Origin: Marisa cornuarietis
Lineage: Eukaryota; Mollusca; Gastropoda; Architaenioglossa; Ampullariidae
Length of the DNA: 64,000 bases
Direction of reading: 5' to 3'
Assembly: GCA_004794655.1 (NCBI GenBank)
Contig: SMMW01000551.1
Coordinates: forward strand, 62,001 to 126,000
Both the position numbers and the translations under genes were made by a program. The notes beneath the pieces are model-generated. The model worked only from the letters and a program-made list of their open reading frames with translations, had not been told where the DNA came from and did not search any database. This document shows positions 31,542 through 43,606 of this stretch, one piece after another (position 1 is the first letter of the stretch; each line of letters begins with the position of its first letter).

Positions 31542-32164
31542 GATGGAATTAAGGGCAAGTAGGTGAAAGTAATATTTTTACATAATTCGCGCCCACCGCA
31601 CTTTGCAAAATCAACACCGACATTCTTTGCACCTGCTTTCTCTCTCTCTCTCATCCTCTGTCCCATTGGAGATGTACATCTAACAAAGACCAGCTAGAAG
31701 ATCGGACATTGTGTGATTCCGGATACTGCCAATGCCTAGTGCTGTGACGTCAGCGATCAATTATGGAACGTCCCCAAACAGCTTCAGACTAGAGCATGGA
31801 ACTTAGCGCCGAGGCTTCTACTGGCAGTAAAACTTAATCCTTTCGTTTCCAAGACAACTCATTGTGCGCTTGCAACGAGCACAAAATGCGCAGAGTTTCA
31901 GCAGGGTGGTGGCTGAATGTCGATCTCGTTGCATTTTAAAAGAATTTGTGCGTTTGAAAGTGAAGGCATCGACATCTGAGTTTACTTTCCAATCTTTTAT
32001 CACCAGTAAATAACAACAGACACTGGGAAAACCCGAGAACAATAGGTGAAATTAATATATAAATTATGCGTGCATCAACAGTATGATATAAAAAGGGAGG
32101 CGGTCTACTCACAATAGGGTACACATTATGTAGATAATATGAAGACGTATAAGACGGGGGCCGG

Positions 32165-32245
32165 TCAAATCGTCCCAGCTACATCCTTATCGTCCCAGGT
32201 AAGACCATGTCGTTCCAATACTGAAAAGTCGAATCGTTCCAGGCC
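32165..32245 (+). repeat. fragment related to the 15.6-kb MITE interior
   Basis: GTCCCAGCTACATCCTTATC and GTCCCAGGTAAGACCATGTC align with 15615-15660. GTCCCA/GTTCCA motifs recur at 20-30-bp spacing. Confidence 0.5.
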
Positions 32246-32497
32246 CACAAGACGAATTTATCATCGATGAGACAAGTAGTTATTAACATTATTAGTTTAA
32301 CTATTACCAAAATATCCAAAAGTTGTTCTAACAATATAGATACGCAAGCTCTGCTGCCTATTTTAAACGGACCCATGCGAATAAATAAAACCGCCATTTT
32401 ACCAAACAAAAATGGTCGCTTGGCAATACGCATGCAGAGAACGTATCTTACAATTGTGCATTAACGTGATTTCTATTTTTACTTAGAGATTGCTTAC

Positions 32498-32622
32498 AAA
32501 AATTGCTCAGAATCTCCTACGTGGAACAAAAGACCAACAACTTTGTACGTAGCACGGTCGCCGTCCTCGTGGGCTTTTCTAGCAAACTGGTCTAGTTCGG
32601 CTATGACATCCGGCATGACACT
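32498..32622 (-). CDS. internal exon of an unrecognised minus-strand gene
   Basis: The minus strand reads GGTCTTACAG|AGTGTC at the 5' border and CAATTTTT|GTAAGC at the 3' border. The 125 bp are open in one frame: VMPDVIAELDQFARKAHEDG, then ATYKVVGLLFHVGDSEQF. Composition, the alternating helix/strand look and relative GC richness against AT-rich surroundings argue for a true exon. It starts in phase 0 and leaves in phase 2. If the donor were ignored the frame would stop immediately (TTG TAA), so coding ends exactly at the splice site. Neighbouring exons were not found and the family is not recognised. Confidence 0.5.
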
Positions 32623-32639
32623 CTGTAAGACCGTGTTTC

Positions 32640-33500
32640 AGAGAGGGGAAAGGTAGTCGACATAAAAAACAGGAATATTGTCTGGTTAACAAAAAGACTT
32701 GCAAGACTTGCTTACCACCAGTAACGTAAGAACTAAATAGTGAGCCTTGTCAGCCGCTGCGTATTTCCCTCGACGACCACTACAGTGGACTAACATAACC
32801 CTTCAGCAGCTTTGCAAAAAAACTCCCGCTTCCTTACTCCCGTCTTCTTAGGCAGTTAATCAAAGAACTAATTCTCTGTGTGCGTGTGTTCACGCACATT
32901 CAGGCTAATTGTCTTGGGACTACTATACAAGATCTCGCTTAACGAAATGACTATGACGACAATTGCAACAAACAATAACTACTACTATTACTCCCAGCAA
33001 CAACACCACAACCACCAAAAACATTACATTTAAGACCAGTTACTGCTAGGAATTCCGATAAGGGAGTTCAACCCCTTCTTTCCTCATGGAGTTGCGGTAG
33101 ATGATCACGTCTCAGAAGAAAAATCAGTGGCAATTTTTGTAGTGCAATAACCTGCACAAATGCTCGCTGTAAAGAGCACGCTACTGCTCAAATTTCAACC
33201 TGACAAAGAATGCAAGTAACCTTTTTTTTTTTTTTACTGATTTATAACAATGCAATATGTCTCTTATTAAATACAAACATAAGGTGAAAGGCATATTTAA
33301 CATAATTTCGTATGTCGCCTCTATTTGAAAGGTTTTCGGTTTTTCTCTCCCGCTCAAAGTGGGATAGAAGATGCATATGTCAGCACTTGGCAGCAGTGGT
33401 CAGAGGGGTGCCACAGGATTGTTGTTGGTTGTCTTCTGTGTCAAAAGTCGTCAAGGATTTTTGTGACTCATTTGTGGCTTGTCAAAGTGACTATGCAGTC
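32640..33500. other. no gene recognised
   Basis: Contains a T12-T13 run near 33223. Probable intron or intergenic sequence. Confidence 0.3.
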
Positions 33501-33508
33501 ACAATGTA

Positions 33509-33840
33509 TTGGGTTGTCAGAAAAGTCCTGACTTATTTTTCTGTTTTCTCAGGGCATTTGTTTATACAACAAAGATCAATCAATGATATATTGTCCTTTT
33601 TGTTCAATAACCTTTAACTATCAGTGAGCTTCATAATTCGTCGTTCTTGAAGGACCTGCCTTTATCAGCAAAAAACTGAGCAAGGTGCTGATTTACAACC
33701 TCATCTGAACTGAACGTTATACCACGCAAGGAGTTTTGAAGAGAGCGAAATAAGACTGACGGCGCAAGGTCACGCGAGTATGCTGGGTGTGGCACCATTA
33801 TTTCACCGTACAGGAGCGTTGTTACAATGATCCAAGATCT
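33509..33840 (-). pseudogene. mariner transposon 3' end with transposase C-terminus
   Basis: The plus-strand sequence TTGGGTTGTCAGAAAAGTCC at 33509, directly after a TA (33507-33508), is a mariner inverted terminal repeat. On the minus strand the transposase C-terminal region reads HPAYSRDLAPSVLFRSLQNS and FFADKGRSFKND (about 33800-33640), then in another frame VIEQKGQYIID and a stop near 33571. DLAPS normally precedes the last catalytic Asp; here SVLF replaces SDYHLF, so that Asp is lost. No second inverted end was found up to 34.3 kb: a 5'-truncated dead copy, from a different mariner lineage than the 6.1-6.7-kb element. Confidence 0.75.
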
Positions 33841-33959
33841 GTTGAAACTTCCAGGACACAGAAAAGTTTCTCTTATACCACACCTAGAATTACATCCTTT
33901 GTCCTTATTTGCGTATATGACTATTTTCTGAAATAATTTAAATAATTCCAATTATTATG

Positions 33960-36900
33960 CAATACAATGCTAGACTATTTTTATTAGATAAATAGAAAAT
34001 CTAAACTTTGAAAAGAGAAACCGCTTAAGTATAATTTGGGAAGATCCTTTGATAGATGATTTACAATGACTTAGGCAACAGCTTAGAATAAACTGAGTTT
34101 TCATGTGAAGAATGCTTGTGGTCTGAAATAATTTTGTCTGAAAATTGATTATATGTTAGAATCTCACGTTTGCGTGTATACTCACCTACTGAACTCACCT
34201 CTTTCGGGAGCTCTTTGCTCTGAAGCTGCTGCAAGAACAATCAATGTGACACTTGTGAAAAAAATGAAAGAGCAAAAGGTAAAAAGATACATTCTTTTCA
34301 TTGAGCGTAGTCACGTTTCCCCTTGGTGTCGATATCACCTGCACTCAGACAGAAATCTGGCTCAGAGAAAAGCCGCAGTCCTGCAGACTCCAGTTCTAAT
34401 CATGTGAAAGTTTGAAAACACTGAAACGGATGCGCTGAATTGGGCATCAGGCGTATAAGTCTAATAAAAATGCGACAGTGAGAGGATGAACAACGAAAGG
34501 GGACAAAATTGTGAGAGTGCACTTTGGTCATGCGTGAGTACTTGTTTGCTTTTTCAGTAAGTGCGTGCATGCGTGTCTTATCTCTATATTAGTCCGTTTG
34601 TTTTATGTATGTGAACGCATGAAAGTGTATGCTAGAGGAACCGTTATTTTTTTAAATTTCCGTACAGTTTTTTTTATTTCACCCAAATGAAAATAGGGAC
34701 AAAAAATAATGCTTAAAATAACGAAATGAACAAATTTGCGAAATATCCAGGGAAAAACAACTTTTTCCGGAAAAATCAAAGAAATGCAATGATTTTTTTA
34801 TCGCTACATAATTAAAAGGATGCCAACAGTTCTAAGTTAAATAGGCGTCTCTTTTATGACTGCACAAGAAGACCTTCGTTTAAAGTCACTGACAAATATA
34901 GGTAAAGATAACGACAATAAACATCCAGGAGAAACAAATCCTGTTAAAAGAACGTTTACAGAGATCTTTTAAGGCTAACTGATATTTTTCTGTTTGAGCA
35001 GTGACTGATTTCATATTTATTTTTTCTGTGCACATAATTAACGAAAATAGAGAATGTCTGGGACATAAAAACACAGCAAGTCTTTTAAAAAAAGAGAGAC
35101 CATTCATTCGCCTTTCAAACGAAGGCGTATTTGGGTCCAATGGAAATTTCCACACCCAGATTCCTGCTTGTAGTCCAGTACTCTTTTCATTGCTTAGTAA
35201 TTTGTGATATCAGAGACACAGTTCGTTAAGGTATTCTACCTTCTCCTGGTCGTATTCAATTATACTTTATTCTTTTCTAGAGACATTTCCTAATATTACG
35301 ACAAAGTAGCGGGCTTGCAGAATCAGTTAAATATTTTTAGTCGTGTCTTTTTAGTTAAATCTTCAATTGAACTAAAAAATCCCCTATATGGTATTATTGT
35401 ATTATCCGCATGCATGAGACTTCAGTGTGCTTAGGTGGTACTTAAAGCGTCCACGATAAACCTCCATTTTTGTCAGCGGTATATTTAGTTGCGTTGTTCC
35501 AGGACAGCTTTTGTTCCTTCAGTTGTTTCTCGTCTTATCTTCGCAAGGTTTCTTTAAGTCGGCCGCGTGTCCACCTGTGGTCAGCTGCCCATTAGAGAGC
35601 TATTTTTGGTGGTGCATCTGCTTCATTCTCCATCTTATCTGGATTATGGATTCAGTTGGCTTTTATAAAGAATATCTTGTGTGTAAAATTGCTTGGTCAC
35701 AATATCTTGAGCATTTTCTTAGATTTTTGTCTCTGCCTGATTTTTGCTGCTATTTTTCTGCATTTACTGCCATAAAGTAATACCGAGAAGATATTCCTTC
35801 TATAGATTCTTTATTTTCTATGCTTTTTAGAGCTTTGAGCTTCAAAGTTTCTTGTACTTGTTTGCTCTTCACATTACGTATTTCCATCTCCTAGGCTGCT
35901 ACGATATGTAGATTTAGGAACTTTTTCTTTGGTGCCATTTGTGATAGCTTGGCATTCTGTCTCAAGTCTGTTTTGCTTTAGTTGCTTTAAGTCCTATTTT
36001 ACTGCAGTTTTTAGATTGTCGATCTTCTCCAAAGGACACAAGGGAATTGGGAAATAAAGTAGCTTTAGAATTGTCTTTCCACGGAGCGTAAACTCAGTTG
36101 ATTTTGCGTTCATTTGCCAAAACTACGAATACTTGAACAGGGCCACGCCTTCTCTAAAGAATTATACACACAATTTGTTTCACACGTTATATACAATTCA
36201 AATGTGTTCAAAAAAAATATTACTTCATTTTTCCATTTATGACATTCAAAATCAATTTGTTAATGAACCTAGAAAAATAGCATGGCCGCAAACATCACCT
36301 TGCCTTACACCACAAGAATAATAATCAGTGAGTATTGCACCGCATTCACCAGAGTCAGTTGCGCAAGCAGCCAAGACAGCTTCAAGGGAGCTTCAAGAAA
36401 GCTGATTTCTGGAATAGTTTGCCAGCTAAAAATGCATTTAAAAACAAGAATAAGAAAAAAATATTGCCATCAGATGTACGTGCCTTCTTTTAAATCGAAT
36501 TAGAATGTGGAAAAAATAATCCAGATACAAGAAGAAGCTGATTGTAATCTCAAGGTCAAGTGACTTTTCAAAAAATGTATTTTAATGTCAGACAAAATGC
36601 TGACAAAAACCGATTTGCTAAAAGCTTTTCGACCGACTCATTTTCGTAAAAAGAGAGAAATGGCTCACTTGTAAGACAATACAAGGTATAAAACCTTTTT
36701 TGGTATCATTTCCCTATTTACGTTTTTCTTTCGCATGTTATCGGATATTCCATTCGAATACGTGTTCGCGAAAATGATCACCCACTTTTTCACTAAACCT
36801 GATTGATGTGCACTTGATTAATCTGAAAACTCTTATAAAGCTATTTTTTTTAACTAGCAGTCTTCTTGTGTAGCCTTTAATTTAACTCCACGTACGGCGC

Positions 36901-37100
36901 ACATTTCAGGGAGAATTTATACCCCCTCCCCGCAATGGACCCACCAATGTAATGACAGCTATTCCGGAGTAGCAGCTGTGGTACCGCGAAGGAATGACAT
37001 CTGGCTTTGTCAATAGAAAGAAAAAAGTATGATTGTTTATCGTGAACTATAATTATGCATAAATACGGTGATTCTACAAAACTGTTCGAGGTGCTGCTGA
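33960..37100. other. no gene recognised
   Basis: About 3 kb of AT-rich sequence with only short frames. A T-rich plus-strand stretch lies at 35,500-35,770. No splice-bounded exon or repeat match was noticed. Confidence 0.3.
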
Positions 37101-37269
37101 TGTAAGTTGTTTGCAAATACTACGTCTTTTAAAGTCTTTTTCGTCTTCTTTTGCAGATTTATGACACTCTCCATCCTGCCTGTTTGTTCCCTGATTTCTC
37201 TTTATGTCTTCTATGTTTGTCTTTTGTTACTTGTCTTCATAGTTTTTTGTTCTTCCGTTCTTTGTATTC

Positions 37270-37365
37270 TGTCCATGTCTCCAAGTTGTTTTAAGCGCCG
37301 AGAGCGTTCTCCTTGGTGAGAGTGATTATGCGTTATATAAATCAAACGTTTATTATTATTTATTA
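37270..37365 (+). repeat. LINE/SINE 3' tail fragment
   Basis: GCGCCGAGAGCGTTCTCCTT .. TTATGCGTTATATAAATCAA then a (TTA)n run: the same tail type as at 2.2 kb and 42.8 kb. Confidence 0.5.
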
Positions 37366-37369
37366 CGAG

Positions 37370-38610
37370 CTCTTGAAACCACCAAAAGAGGAAGCCTGGC
37401 AAGGAAAGGATTTAAATTTAAATTTCTTGTTAGGGTTTACCTTTAGGGTAGACAGCATATTGTGCGTGATGCGGTTAAGGCGACCTGCAAGACAGCCTCT
37501 CTTATTGGCACACGATGGTCACATTGAGAGACAATCGAGGGTGAACAGACTGAGCAACTGCAAAAAAGCCTAGTTGTAGAAGAGCAGCACGATCCACCAG
37601 TCAGTTCGTGTTCATATACGCAATCCAGCTAATGGAGTAAGTAGTAGAAGAAGAAGAACTGTGAGTTACTTGTCCGAGGAATGCCCCAAACATCACAGTA
37701 CCGAGCACAGTTCCCTCAAGTTTGAACGAGTCACCAAACAAGACCGAAAAATCGATTAGAAATTATCCGCTCACCCCGCAAAAAGTCCATTCAAACCTTA
37801 CAATGATCACAAAATAAAGTATTCCACAGTTTAGTCCAGCTCGAGATGAGCAAAGCGGTATAAAGCTCCAAGCAGAAGGTCAGGTGAAAGCACAAAAGTT
37901 AAACACTGAGGAAGAGACAAACATGTGTAGCCGCGCAATGATAGAAACAGCTCGTGAATTACTATAACTACCATCACGGCCTGATAGAAAAAGGGTTATC
38001 CAGGCGTACATACATTCATATTAAACACGTAAATATGTATATATCCAACCGTCCGAGGTCAAAGATATCTATTTTTAAAAAAACGAAGAAATCTCTTATC
38101 TTGACAGATAATGACACGTTTTTGAATAATGGACAGAACGTGGTCATTTTGAATCAAATGTTTCACAGAAAAAATCGAATTACACCCATGGGTCTGTCAC
38201 AGAAGGGTGACAGAGTTAACGAGTCAGCACGGCGCGAGTGGCCAAGCCGCACCTGTTGAATGAGAATTAGGGGAGGTTTTTTTTAGACAGCTGGAAGATT
38301 CCAGAAAGGGGATAGACAATATAATTCCCCGTCACCTGCCAAGGCTTCACTTCCCAGTGAGACCAGGCAAGTGCCAAGACTACGTGTGGAGGAGTGGAGG
38401 CTGCGTCCTCCTAGAAAGGGTGGGTTTTCACATGTTTGTGTATCTCGAATTTTGTAACATTTGAATTCTTTTGTATTTTTTATTTAGAAATGTATTAGTA
38501 TATTCTTTTTATAAACTGTCAAAGGTGCAGTATTCGGGCCTGGCAAATGCCATGGGGTATTTGACTCTAGGAATGACGCTAGGACCAACTGGCCCTAGGA
38601 ATGACCCTCG
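37370..38610. other. no gene recognised
   Basis: No supported feature; a short palindrome GGTCTGTCACAGAAGGGTGACAG lies at about 38190-38212. Confidence 0.3.
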
Positions 38611-38617
38611 GAACATT

Positions 38618-38680
38618 TAACAATAATAATAAAGGAAATTTATATAGCGCATTTCCCTGCATTATAGAAGACTCAATACG
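38618..38680 (-). repeat. LINE/SINE 3' tail fragment, reverse orientation
   Basis: AATAATAATAAAGG then AATTTATATAGCGCATTTCC is the reverse complement of the GGAAATGCGCTATATAAAT tail seen at 42.8 kb. Confidence 0.5.
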
Positions 38681-39229
38681 TTCAAACTCTCATCATCCAT
38701 AATGAGTCATAAATCTAGAGGTAATCCAGAGGCGCTTTATGAATTGTCGAACACTGGTAGGAGGTTCCGCAGAAAAGAATAGTATCACAGAAGATAGATT
38801 ACTAGTGTGTTCTTGTTTTGTTTTGCTTTTTTTTGCAAGCGAACCAAATCAACAATCAACAATAGTCACGAATGGTAAATGGAGGATAGATTTTGTAGTG
38901 CACGTCTACAAAGTCATTAGGAATCTGTGATAAAAGCAGGTCAGCTGAGACTTGACTTGGAAATAGTCTTGTCTGTAGATAAAATCATCCGTAGATCACT
39001 AGAATAAACATGATACATTGATAGTGAAGCAGGGAGGACAGACCGGACTGCACCTTGTGACCTTCTCACCGACGAATGGCGCAAAGAAACCGTTACGAAG
39101 AGACTGGCTTTTGATGGGACAAAAGAAGGCCGTACTTGGAACCAAAAAGGCCGCAGACGAGTAGATCATTGAACAGAAAGACGAAGAAGTATGTTTCAAA
39201 CAATAAGCACGAAACTCAAAACAGGCCAT

Positions 39230-39445
39230 CGCAGACAAGAACAAATACAGAGCTAGTCCCCTACAGCCGGTTAGGCGAAGGGACATCAATCATTTAGCTC
39301 TAGTAAATGTCTAGGGGCCACTAAAATCAGAAGGAAAATTGCTACCCCAGGAGTAGCAAGACAGGAAGAAGAGAGTGTGGCTGCTCGATCCCATGAGGCA
39401 GCGCCGATTTGTCTCAATGCCTGTCCCCCAGAGGCGACGTCTATG
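39230..39445 (-). repeat. dispersed repeat R2, copy 1
   Basis: The reverse complement of 39340-39440 contains GACAAATCGGCGCTGCCTCA, GGGATCGAG and TCTCTTCTTCCTGTCTTGC; these blocks recur at 52715-52800 and partly at 52830-52900. The adjoining GAGCTAGTCCCCTACAGCC .. GGCGAAGGGACATC (39252-39289) resembles 59297-59335. Confidence 0.5.
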
Positions 39446-39899
39446 TTTAGATATTCGTGAGTACAATTGAACATCAGTCCCCAGTGACTTAACCGTGATT
39501 ACAGTCTCATGTGAACAGTGTTAACAGTGACTTTATGCTGAATTCGTAAAACACCAAGTATTCCTCTGACTATAAGATTGAGTAGAAAGTAACTTTCTAT
39601 TAGTATAGTTTAGATACTAAAAGTTGTTAAGTAATAGTGCAGTAAGATATTGTTTTCTCTCCATTTGTCGTGTATATTTTTTTTTATTGAATGCTGTATC
39701 ATATTCTTTTTGTAATTAAATTAGACAAGGTCTGCAAGAGACAGATTTAGCTGTCATGTTTAAAAAAAAAAGAACGCGCAAATATTCGGGCGACTGCGTG
39801 AGTATGCGCCTGTGACAAAGTCAAATAATGGTAATTACCACACATGAGCTAGTGCATTGAGCTAGTGCACGACACAGGCCATCTAATGAGTGCCATACT

Positions 39900-40920
39900 A
39901 ACACAACTATTTTCAGGCAGGCTAAAAAAATCAATCTTCGTGAAAGAGACACTGTCGCTACAGAAACAACTCAGAAACGACTGCCTGAAGAAGTAGAGAA
40001 CAAGGTCCCCTCTAACGATCATTCTCCCTGGGAAGAGACAGAGAATCTCTTTACCATCTGCGCCACAATTCCAGCAAATACCAATAAAACACTGACGCTC
40101 GCCATGCTAGAAGAAAAGTACCCTCAAGATACGGGCTTGCACAGATGGGTCAGCGACGGACGCCATCCAAAATGGAGGAACTGGGGTATACAGACGGACA
40201 CAGGCAAAAGAAAGCCATACCAACAGACTCTTACTGCACCAACTACAGAATCAAAGCCATGATCTATACAGTGAACAGTGTCAGCAGCAAAACAAGCACA
40301 TAATCACATATAGCGTTCCGAATAGATGCCCTGTCTTGGGCCCCCCGGTGTCACAACGGTTAGCCTGTCACCAATACAGTGAAGGTTGGCTGTCCTGGGT
40401 TCAGCTCTCGTCTCGGGCACGCTGTTCTTTCTCTGCATGTGGCATCTGTTTACAGGGCTGGCTGCCTTGCCGTGATATAGCATTAGTTGCTGGCTTGGCG
40501 TAAAACACCAATCCCTCCCCACTGTCTGTTCTACAAGCATCTCACAATAACCAGCTATCTAAGCTGACAGCAGCACTGAGAAATATCAATTGTCTAAAAA
40601 CGATACTGCAGTGGATACCCTCACACTGTGGTATTGAAGGCAATGAGCAGGCTGACAGAATGGCAAACTTAGGAGCTGAAGCCAGGCAGGATGAAAACAA
40701 GGTCAGCCTTTCAGAGATGAAGACCATCATCAAGACATTGCACAGACCACCCAAACCACCAGACACCTACCATCACCTGTCCAGATCAGACCAGGTGATA
40801 ATCTTCCTCCTCAGGAGCACCTCAGATTAATGCATCACCTTTACTGTAGGCTACACCTCATGTCATGCCCAATGTGCTCCTCTGGAGAAACAGAAAAAAA
40901 ACACGGAGCACTCACTTTCC
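39900..40920 (+). pseudogene. Jockey/I-like LINE RNase H and C-terminal fragment, interrupted by a SINE
   Basis: The RNase H domain begins at CTDGSATDAIQNGG (40138; catalytic Asp block), changes frame near 40200, and continues CTNYRIKAM to FRIDALS at 40336, where a SINE is inserted. After the SINE it resumes SVLQA .. LSKLTAALRSINCL, then LQWIPSHCGIEGNEQADRMA (40610-40670), the final conserved His-Asp block. Downstream QVIIFLLRS and HLMSCPMCSSGE (40793-40885) correspond to the C-terminal zinc-knuckle-like tail. The 5' part (39900-40130) is decayed linker. It is 5' truncated and dead. Confidence 0.85.
40337..40521 (+). mobile_element. tRNA-derived SINE, family S1, copy 2, nested in RNase H
   Basis: Direct orientation: tRNA-like head with CACAACGGTTAGCCTGTCAC (A-box region) and GGTTCAGCTCT (B-box, 40398-40408), then the shared body and the 3' end GGCTTGGCGTAAAACACCAA. 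It is flanked by CTGTCT at 40331-40336 and 40522-40527. Deleting one copy and the SINE joins the RNase H reading frame. Confidence 0.88.
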
Positions 40921-40929
40921 TGAGGAAGT

Positions 40930-41965
40930 GAAGTCGGAGGTCTGGCCGTCACTGATGTCCCTCGACACCAAGTTGTACGGACTTGTTAATGCTTTGCAGG
41001 TGACTGCCAGTTTTATCTCAAGAGCTGACCTACAAGTATGAGCAAAAAATAATTAAACGAAAACATCATGAAGACATTTCTTTTTCTTCTGATTTATTGC
41101 TAAAAAATCCCAAAATTAAAAAAACTATATACCTTTACTTTTTCATTTCCATTGTGTCAGTTGTTTATGTATTGTACTCACTAATATTCTGTTGTAAACA
41201 CCTCTGTTGTAGTGGGTTTTATATTCTTTTTATCATTCTCTCTTTCTCCTATGAGTTTATTGGCTATGTCATTAACAGATATGTATGAATGATATTTGAA
41301 TTTTTCGCATGCTTATGTATGCGACTTAGACGAACATTTTTTGAGGAAAGCCAGAAAAGGAATTTTGCATCAAAATTAAGCACAAAATTCTTTAATATTA
41401 CTTAAAGAACTAACTTGGGATACTCTTTTAAGGATAGTAAAATAAACTTTTATGTTTTTACTGGATTCTCTTGTCTAGGTTAAAGCGACATGAACTTTCA
41501 AAACAACTTTTCGTTTGGCGCAGAATCGAAACCCGCGGCATGTTTCCACAATTATCTCCAAGATGTGCCCTGTGAAATCGACTTACATAGAATGTTATGT
41601 CTCTAACTCCTTTTCTCGAAAGCCGTTTAACAACTAACTTACTGATTTGCTGCCTTGGCACGTGAGCATGGTGGTCATAACATGTCAAGTCTGAGTTACA
41701 CGCTGGTGAAGAACATGGATCCCGTACACTTTCTATGAGATCCATATGTTTTTTGTCATTCTGTACTGTTAGGGTTGTTCATTTTGAATGACATTGTAAA
41801 CGGTACTCGTTTCCTTTTCGCAATGTTTTATTAGACTGTGTTTTGTTAATTCCATCACTTCTCTTGTGTGAAGAATTTTGACAAGGACGTTTTCTTCTGA
41901 AATGACACTGAAATATAATTTTAGTGGTGCAAAACGGAAGAAGACTTTAATTCCCTTCAGATAAG
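40930..41965. other. no gene recognised
   Basis: AT-rich; the minus ORF at 41745-41458 has no motif. Confidence 0.3.
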
Positions 41966-41969
41966 AGAG

Positions 41970-42240
41970 GTCTAAATTGGTGATTTCAATGCGAAGGTGG
42001 GTCCAGGCACGTTCGTAATGGGTCAGCACAGTGGGCCGTTTCTGCCTTGGTGAGACCAACGACAGAGATCTGCGGCTTCTAGAGTTCACCCAGAGCCACA
42101 AGCTGATCCTAGCCAACACCCTACACCCTAAAAGAAACTTTACAGAGAGTTGCAACTGGGCGCAACCTAGATAAGACGATCCGTAACAGGTCGATTTTAT
42201 CTTACTCTTCAAATCAAACATCAGCAATGCGAAGATGAGA
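41970..42240 (+). pseudogene. LINE endonuclease fragment
   Basis: IGDFNAKVGPGT (41979) is the GDFNAxxG block of AP-type endonucleases. DRDLRLLEFTQSHKLILANT (42061-42120) is the following conserved block (ERLLEFA..H.LVLTNT in the family). Frame changes separate them, and VDFILLFK (about 42193) stands where the DYI(L/V) block is expected. Confidence 0.7.
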
Positions 42241-42344
42241 CCATACCCGAATGAAGATACCAGTGGTGACCTATTCTTGTCCTTGCAAGCCTTCGTTTGA
42301 AGCTGGAACTACAGCATCGTGCACCCAATCCTTGCATCCGCTTT

Positions 42345-42865
42345 GAGAGCTTCACTGGCTGCCAGTCCGAGTTCGCATTGATTACAAAATCGCTCCGCTG
42401 TACTACCGTTGTCTTCACAGCTTTGCCGCAGCATATCTGAGCTACTGACTGATGCCTTAAGAATCGTTCTCTTTGGTTTGCTTAAGTTGCCTTCTCTGTG
42501 CCACGCATCAGATCGAAGAAATTCAGCAAATGCTCCTGTTCTTTTTCTTTTTCCTTTTTATTTTTATTTTATTTAAAATTCGTTTCCCCTTTCTCTTTCC
42601 CTTTGTCTACGTTTGAAGCCTTGAACTCTGTCTCAAAACCTATGTCGTCCAGAAATATCTTGCATAATCAACCATACTCTGCTACCGATTACTCAGTTCA
42701 TCATCTATACACTTCTTTTTTTTGTCAAGGTGTTCTCGATTTCCTGACGCTTATGTTTCGTGTGCGGACTGCTGGTTGTAGTCTTTCATTTGCAGTGCAC
42801 TGAGCTTACATCCACACCGGGAAATGCGCTCTATAAATTTAATTAACATTATTTTTTAATGCAGA
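42345..42865 (+). pseudogene. CR1/L2-type LINE: reverse-transcriptase C-terminus and 3' tail
   Basis: LHWLPVRVRIDYKIAPLYYR (42353-42412) is the LHWLPV..RI.YK signature at the C-terminal end of CR1/L2-class reverse transcriptases. SYLxDLL-like and serine/arginine-rich blocks follow with stops (42430-42530). The 3' region ends ATTTGCAGTGCACTGAGC .. GGGAAATGCGCTCTATAAAT .. ATTATT. This ties the tail fragments at 2.2, 37.3 and 38.6 kb to a LINE of this class. Confidence 0.75.
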
Positions 42866-42899
42866 CAAAAGTTCCTTAAAAATGACCTGCACACAGTTT

Positions 42900-43600
42900 A
42901 TCCCCCAGTGTGTACTATCATTCAACCTTGCTTGTTTTTTTTTCTTTCGTCTTTATCACTAGGGGCTCCCTACTTTATGGTGTGACTGCTTGGTGTGGAT
43001 AATCGTGGGATCTTTGTGATGTTTGTTTCTTGAGAGTGTTGCTGTTTAGTGGTGCCGGCTATTTGGGGACTGATTCTTCTGTGTGCCAGCTGTGGTGGGG
43101 ATGTCAGGTTTGAGTTTTATTCTACCACTCATCCTTAAACTCGTTGGAGTAGTTTGAGATCTTCCCTACAATCTCAAAATCTTGGTCAGCAACATTCGAC
43201 ACCTGAGTGGCCAAGTTATTCTGCGTACGTTGTTGGTCATTTATCGATCTGTTGTTGTCGTCAAAGGAATGTCGACAGCGCTACGCTTCAAGTCCCACTG
43301 GCAATGACGACTTTTCAAACATACTCGGCAGACAATGTCATTCTGCCACTTGTCTTCCCTATGACCCTTCTCCAGACATCTGAAGCATTTCCCCACTTTT
43401 CATTTTCTTGTCTTTTTCTTATGTATACCCGAGCCAGTGCAGAGCCTCATTTAACCGCTTTTCCCAGTGGTTTACCAGGCACATTGATGAATGAAAAGTG
43501 ACTGCCACTAAGGAACCTTTTCCCTTGGTTTCTGTCTCTCTTAAATGAAGATAGTATTTTATTTTTTAAACTTAAAAATTAGTCATCATCTTCATAATTA
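42900..43600. other. no gene recognised
   Basis: The plus ORF at 43154-43501 has no motif. Sequence unassigned. Confidence 0.3.
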
Positions 43601-43606
43601 GACATC

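Noticed and set aside
40390..40412. tRNA gene
   Set aside because: The tRNA-like A and B boxes belong to a SINE head, and no intact cloverleaf or acceptor stem could be formed. I saw no genuine tRNA gene in the window.
41769..42227. 152-codon minus ORF
   Set aside because: Antisense to the LINE endonuclease fragment at 41970-42240.
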